A DNA stretch of 7,455 nt from Clostridiales bacterium (GTDB taxonomy: Bacteria > Bacillota > Sulfobacillia > UBA995 > UBA9673). How positions within the stretch are numbered: position 1 is the first letter of the stretch; the number at the start of each line of letters is the position of its first letter. The stretch lies in the NCBI GenBank assembly GCA_003541445.1, contig DPMO01000260.1, positions 1 to 7,455 on the forward strand, in the 5' to 3' direction. The translations under genes were made by a program, and so were the position numbers. The notes beneath the pieces are model-generated. The model saw only the letters and a program-made list of their open reading frames with translations, was not told the origin of the DNA and made no database searches. Shown here one piece after another: positions 1 to 4,600 of this stretch.

Positions 1-21
1 AGACAAAATGGGACTTGACCC
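1..21 (+). mobile_element. Possible right end of an IS256-family element
   Basis: The bases acaaaatgggacttgaccc (3-21) resemble the terminal inverted repeat at the right end of IS256-family elements, where an acacaa-type motif is followed by ggactt and a closing gaccc. If correct, the element body lies off the left edge with its transposase on the plus strand. No partner repeat is available in the window, so this rests on pattern memory. Confidence 0.35.
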
Positions 22-64
22 AGAGTGGGAGAAGCGGAATGTAGTCGGCCAAGGCCCTCTGCAC
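1..64 (-). CDS. Possible start of a second immunity gene, partial
   Basis: Downstream of the orphan tip, a minus-strand frame stays open to the window edge. It could start at TTG 52, eleven bases after AGGAGG (69-64), or at GTG 64, and reads ALADYIPLLPLWVKSHFV. The position directly after a toxin tail is where a cognate immunity gene is expected. If bases 1-21 are an IS end (listed separately), this frame is cut after roughly ten codons. Only position supports it. Confidence 0.2.
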   Translation of the reverse strand, partial: MQRALADYIPLLPLWVKSHFV

Positions 65-84
65 CTCCTCTCGTTGGCCAGGTA

Positions 85-588
85 TTAAGGTTCGGGTTCA
101 TGCTCCGGGGGCTCCCAGTCCTCCTCGATAGCCGACCAGAATCTATCGGGCTCACCCGGTGCCTTCAATACCCATGTGGATAAGTCCTCGATGTCTAGTC
201 CGCCCTCTTCGAAGTACTCCTTGAATTCCCTCGGAAGCAGATGGTGCCTCTCCAGGCGGGTCCCGCCGGACACACGCTTGGCGCCCGCCTCCACCAGCCC
301 CGCCAACTCATCGGCCGCCCGCAGGCCCCCGCGCAGGGTGCTCCCGCCCACGAAGGGGAACAAGATGAGGACCCCGGTCAGGAGCCGCTCCCCGATGGTG
401 GGCCTCTCGCCGGTGATGAGGTCGACCCCGGTGAAGGCCTCCTGGACGTCCTTCAGTTCGCCCACGAACGGGATGAACCCTAGCCCGGCGCTGAGAATCC
501 ATTCCGTGCCGCCCCTCGGAGTGTCCGGCTGTGGCCTCACCGTCGACGGCGGGGCTGGACCGCCCTCCCGGAGGAGGAGGAGGTCTTG
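85..588 (-). pseudogene. Orphan Rhs C-terminal module: PT-TG plus alternative toxin tail
   Basis: The frame repeats the Rhs protein from QDLLLLREGGPAPPSTVRPQ through the pre-toxin domain (SAGLGFIPFVGELKDVQEAF, TGVDLITGE, PFVGGSTLRGGLRA), then diverges into an unrelated tail: RLERHHLLPREFKEYF, GLDIEDLSTW and a Pro/Glu-rich end at TAA 87-85. The HHLLP...F...GLDIED pattern resembles HH-type tips near DUF2380 in Rhs-like proteins, but the later His and Trp-Asn residues expected there are not visible, so it may be degraded or another family. The longest open stretch from a start is 151 aa from GTG 540, but that codon is an internal Val in the full-length protein and has no ribosome site before it. 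Upstream the frame reaches a stop at 648-646 within the transposase remnant. It is best read as a displaced tip, silent unless recombined into the main gene. Confidence 0.8.
301..588 (-). repeat. Direct repeat of the Rhs pre-toxin segment, copy 2
   Basis: Bases 301-588 align with 2000-2284 in the same orientation, at a constant offset of 1699 until one 3-base difference at the gaggaggag run (571-582 against 2270-2278). Similarity is high by eye throughout, including long identical runs such as ctctcgccggtgatgaggtc. Similarity stops at ~300, where the toxin tails diverge, and at ~588, where the transposase remnant begins. Confidence 0.9.
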
Positions 589-1113
589 AAGCAGGCCATC
601 GCAGAGACCCTGGCCAGCGCGACCTGGCAGCGGTGCGGGTACACTTCATGAGGAACCTCTTGGCACAGGTGCCGAAGGGCGCCCAGCCTCCGGTCGCCGT
701 TCTGGTCAGGACCATCTTCGCCCAACCGGGCCAGGCGGCGGCCAGAGCCCACCTCCGGAAGGTGGTCGTCACCCTGGAGCACCGTCATCCCAAGGCAGCT
801 ACTCTGCTGGCCGACGCCGAGGAGAATGTGTTGGCCTACATGTCGTTCCCGGAGAAACACCGCCGGCGGCTGCACTCGAGGAACCTGCTCGAGAGGCTCC
901 ACAAGGAGATCAAGTGTCGTCGAACGTAGTGGGCATCTTTCCGAACCGGTCGGCCGTCATCCGCCTCGCGGGGGCCATCCTGATGAACCAGAACGACGAG
1001 TGGGCGGTGGGGCGACGCTGCTTCAGCGTAGAGCCATGGCGGCGCTGGACCAGGACGGTGGCGCCGCTCAACTTAAACTTGTGGAGGGAGAGGCTGCGGC
1101 CAGTCAAGGGTAG
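583..1113 (+). pseudogene. IS256/mutator-family transposase, C-terminal remnant
   Basis: This is the 3' part of an IS256-type DDE transposase, recognised from VLKQAIAETLASATWQRC, VHFMRNLLAQVPKG, RTIFAQP, AEENVLAYMSFPEKH, LLERLHKEIK, NVVGIFPNRSAVIRLAGAIL and NQNDEWAVGRRCFSVE, all in the family order. Full-length members are about 400 residues; only about 178 remain and the region with the first catalytic aspartates is missing. Reading the family pattern through requires three frame changes, each equal to loss of one base: at ~635 (TWQRC to RVHF), ~921 (KEIKCR to NVVGIF) and ~1034 (FSVE to MAALDQDGG). The restored frame ends LVEGEAAASQG at TAG 1111-1113. It is clearly dead. Its 5' break coincides with the end of the orphan Rhs module on the opposite strand. 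Confidence 0.9.
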
Positions 1114-1135
1114 GGTTCGTGACGCGAGGGACCAA

Positions 1136-1153
1136 CTCGACAAGACACGACCC
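1136..1153 (+). mobile_element. Possible decayed right end of the IS256-type remnant
   Basis: About 20 bases after the transposase stop the sequence reads ctcgacaagacacgaccc. IS256-family right ends typically read acacaa..., then ggac..., closing with gaccc-like bases; here the acaa and gacacgaccc pieces are present but the middle is shortened. No intact partner inverted repeat exists because the left part of the element is gone. This is a weak call from pattern memory. Confidence 0.3.
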
Positions 1154-1216
1154 AAGCCACTGCCCGCGCAAAGAGAGCCATACGCGCCCGCTGGCCTTGA
1201 CAAGCCTTCAGCGCAT
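1154..1216. other. Short spacer between immunity gene and IS remnant
   Basis: The bases downstream of the immunity stop hold no gene. The segment ggccttgacaagcc (1193-1206) is an imperfect inverted repeat but no T-run follows it on either strand, so I do not call a terminator. Confidence 0.4.
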
Positions 1217-1660
1217 CTACTCGACAAGGTCTAGGATTTCATCTGAACCAATCAAGACGTCCTGAGCGTAGGTCCGGAGCAACCGTGCATATCCTTGAAG
1301 TGCCCTGCGATACCGCATGATGTGTGGAGGCAGACCACTCTCTGCTGGTGGATTTGGAAACCCCAAGTCACGGATACCACGCTGAAGCAACAAGTGAGTC
1401 AAGTACTCTCTCACAACAAGTCCTGAAGCGTTCTTGCGGTACTCCTTTGGTGGCTCGCCCTTATGTAGCCTTATAATCCTAACTGAGATATCATCGTCGC
1501 GTTCCTCGTAGGTGCACTCCACGCCCACCAGGCCTTTACGATAGACAACGGATGCCAAACCCGGTGATTCGAGTTTGACCTCCGGGCCGCTGAAACCATA
1601 GTCACGGACCAGGAAGCCCAAGGCCTGTTTACACTCTTCCAAGAATTCATGCGTGCCCAC
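1217..1660 (-). CDS. Putative immunity protein for the Rhs toxin tip
   Basis: A 147-residue protein without a signal peptide or membrane segment, so probably cytosolic. It starts at GTG 1660, three bases after the Rhs stop, and the purine run GGGGGAG in the last Rhs codons provides a ribosome binding site at suitable spacing, which suggests translational coupling. No in-frame ATG lies near the start; the nearby ATG at 1650 is out of frame. The sequence begins EFLEECKQALGFLVRDYGFS, passes a strand-rich middle (ASVVYRKGLVGVECTYEERD, then DISVRIIRLHKG) and ends in helices (YRRALQGYARLLRTYAQDVL). I recognise no named family; position, size and lower G+C make it the cognate antitoxin by the usual tip-immunity arrangement, which is inference. 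Binding to and neutralising the tip would be its job. Confidence 0.82.
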   Translation of the reverse strand: MGTHEFLEECKQALGFLVRDYGFSGPEVKLESPGLASVVYRKGLVGVECTYEERDDDISVRIIRLHKGEPPKEYRKNASGLVVREYLTHLLLQRGIRDLGFPNPPAESGLPPHIMRYRRALQGYARLLRTYAQDVLIGSDEILDLVE

Positions 1661-1663
1661 GAG

Positions 1664-4600
1664 CTACTCCCCCAAGAGTTCAGAGCCACCCTGCCACTTC
1701 CCAAGACGCTCCCACAGCCTGACAACTCCGTACTCCTTGGTCTCCATCCGCTCCATTCCGTAGAATGGGCTATCAGGTCGGTCTTCCAGCCTGCGTCGAT
1801 CAAGCCTCCTACGAAACGCCGGCCCCACATCGTATATCTTGTACCCCTCACGCATTTTCGCGCGAATCCAAGCTCGATTCGCCTCCATTCCGACCCCCTC
1901 GAACGTTTCCGCGCCAAGCTGCTGTGCAGCCGCTCGAACACGTCGCATATCCTCACCGATGACAATCCGGCCCAACCCACGACTAGTTGCCGCTAGCTCC
2001 GCCAGCTCACCAACGGCCCGCAGCCCTCCGCGCACGGTGCTCCCGCCCACGAACGGGACGAAGAAGAGGAGCCCGGTGAGGAGCCGCTCCCTCGGTGTGA
2101 GCCTCTCGCCGGTGATGAGGTCGACCCCGGTGAGGGCCTCCTGGATGTCCTTCAGTTCGCCCAAACCGGGGATGAACCCTAGCCCGGCGCTGAGGACCCA
2201 TTCCCCGCCGCCCCTCGGAGCGTCGGGCTGTGGCCTCACTGTCGAGGGCGGGGCCGGACCACCCTCCCGGAGGAGGAGGTCCTGCTTTCGGGCCACCAGG
2301 TCGATGACCTCGTGCCGGCTGTACTCTCCCACCAGCACCCAGTCGGTGAGGTACTCCTCATACTCCACCGGGACCCAGGTGGGGTTGCCGAGCGGGTCGA
2401 GGATGTACTCGCAGACCCAATGGTGGACCTCGTACTTGTGGTAGTGCCTCCAGACGTGCTCGTAGACGAGGCGCTCCGCCGTCCTCTCCACGACACGGAC
2501 GTCGTGGACGGTCAGGTCGGCCACCCAGTGCTTCACCCAGACATGGCCCGTGGCCCCGAGCGGCGCGTCCTCGGGGAGGTCGAAGGTCCATTGCGGGGGT
2601 TCGGGGTGCAGACCCCACCGGTCCACGAAGTTCACCGGGTTGGCCAGGACGAAGAGGTAGGGGTTCTGGGTGAGGGGGTCGGTGATGGTCCCCGGGAAAG
2701 GGTCCGGGGTGGTGAACCGGCCCACCGATGCGTCGTACCAGCGGGCGCCGAAGTAGACCAGGCCCGAGACCGGGTCGTACTCCTTCCCGAAGGGGCCGTA
2801 AAGGTTGTAGGGGGCGGTGGCGCCGGTCAGAAGGCCCCCGTAGGCATCGTAGCGGTAGCGGTATACCACCTCCCCCAGGCGGTCGGTGAGCAGGCTCACG
2901 TTGCCGATGCCGTCGTAGGTGTAGTAGAGGAGACCCCCTCTCGTCTGGAGGTCGGGGAGGCCGGGTCCCTTTCGCCCGTGGTAGCCGAACATCTTCCTGG
3001 CCAGGATGCGGCCGGGGGTGAGGTGGTACTCGGCCACGGGCGCGCCCTCGCCGGTGTACTCGCCGAGGACCCGGAGACCGTCCCAGAGGTAGGCGGTGGT
3101 CTCGGTCTCGAGGCGGGGTCTGGCCAGCCCCGGCGGCAGGCCCTGGTGGCCCCAGCCGTTGTGGCCGCCCTGCTCGTGGCCCCGGCCTTGCTCGAGACCG
3201 TTCTCCGAGGGACCCCGCCGCTTCGGGTCGGGGAAGGTCCAGAAGGTGGCCTCGCGGGAGACCTTCCGCCCCAGAGCGTCGTAGCCGTAGACCACGCCCG
3301 TCCCGTCCGGGTAGGAGGCCCCGCGGAGGCGTCCGGCCGAGTCGTAGGCGTAGGCCGCGTCCCCATCGGGCCCGGAGCGGCGGGTGAGCCGCCCGGCCGC
3401 GTCGTACTCGTAGGTGACATCCCCGGCGGAGAGGAGACGCCCGGCCTCGTCGTAGGTGTAGAGGACGGTCCCGAGGTCGCTCGTCTCGCGCACCCGGTTC
3501 CCGGCGGCGTCGTACTCGTACTCCACCCACTCGCGGACCGGGAGCGTGTAGGCCGGCGTGAGGGCCTCGGTCACGAAGGTCTCCGGCTCGGCGCCGGGGT
3601 CTGTAGCGTGCTTCCGGAGGCCGTAGCCCCTGCCTTGCGAGTTCCCCTGACCGTTGCCCTCGGTCTCCGCCTTCTCCTGACCGCTCCCCCGGCTGTCGGC
3701 GTTGCCGTGCTGTCCCTTCCCGCCGCCCTTGCCGGCGAGGAGGAAGACCCCACTGCCGGCGTAGACCAAGTCGGCGACCCAGGTGGCACCGTGGAGAGCG
3801 CAGCCCTCGGGGTCACCGGAGGCGTGGCCAAGATCGGGTCCGGGCCTGCTCTCGCCCTGCCCGTCCTCGCCCTCATCCGGAGCGGGCCTGGGATGCTCCA
3901 TGAGCCCACCGTGGGCGTCGCGGATGGCCCGAATCTTCGCGGCCGGGTACTCGACCCGCACCAGCCGGCCGGAGGCGTCGTAGGCCCAGGAGGTCCTCGC
4001 CCCGTCCTCCTCCACCTGCCGGACGGCGAAGCCCCGGGCGTCGCGGGTGTAGACGTAGCTCTCAAGGAGGCCCTCCGGCCCCCCGACGTGGAGTCCCGCG
4101 AGGCGGCCCGCCGCGTCGTAGGCCCGGGTCTCGGTCACCCCGTTGGGGTAGGCGACCTCTCTGAGGCGCCCCGCGCCGTCGTAGGCCAGGCGGGTCTCGT
4201 GCCCGTCGGGGTCGACGAAGGCCGTGAGCTGGCCGGCCGCGTCGTAGCGGTAGGTGAAGACCCGCCCCTCGGGGTCGGTGAGGCTCGTCCGCCGGCCGGA
4301 TGCGTCATAGGCGAAGCTCACCGTCTTGCCGAGCTCGGCCCAGTGGGTCGTCGTCAGCCAGCCCGCGGCGTCGTAGTCGAAGCTGAGGTCCGCATCGGGC
4401 GAGGCGGCCCGGACGAGGCTGCCGACGGCGTCGTAGGCGAACTCGTCGGCCGTGCCGTCGTCGTAGGCGACCCGGGTGAGGAGACCCCGCGGGTCGTAGG
4501 CGTAGGTCATGGTCTCGCCGGTGGGCAGGGCGGCCTCGGAGAGCCGACCGCTTCGGTCATAGGCCCAGGTCCAGGTGTTACCGAGAGGGTCGGTCATCGA

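Noticed and set aside
241..929. Several plus- and minus-strand frames of 80-154 codons around the orphan module and transposase remnant
   Set aside because: They are other-frame readings of the orphan Rhs module and IS256 remnant; their products are Arg/Pro-rich with no recognisable motif outside the transposase parts already called.
1193..1206. Candidate terminator after the immunity gene
   Set aside because: The stem is short and imperfect and no T-run follows on either strand.
910..1227. Minus-strand frame of 105 codons opposite the transposase end
   Set aside because: It lies antisense to a recognisable transposase remnant and shows no family pattern of its own.
1649..1996. Plus-strand frame of 115 codons opposite the toxin tip
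   Set aside because: It is antisense to the end of the Rhs gene, has a Pro/Ser/Arg-rich product and no supporting start signal.
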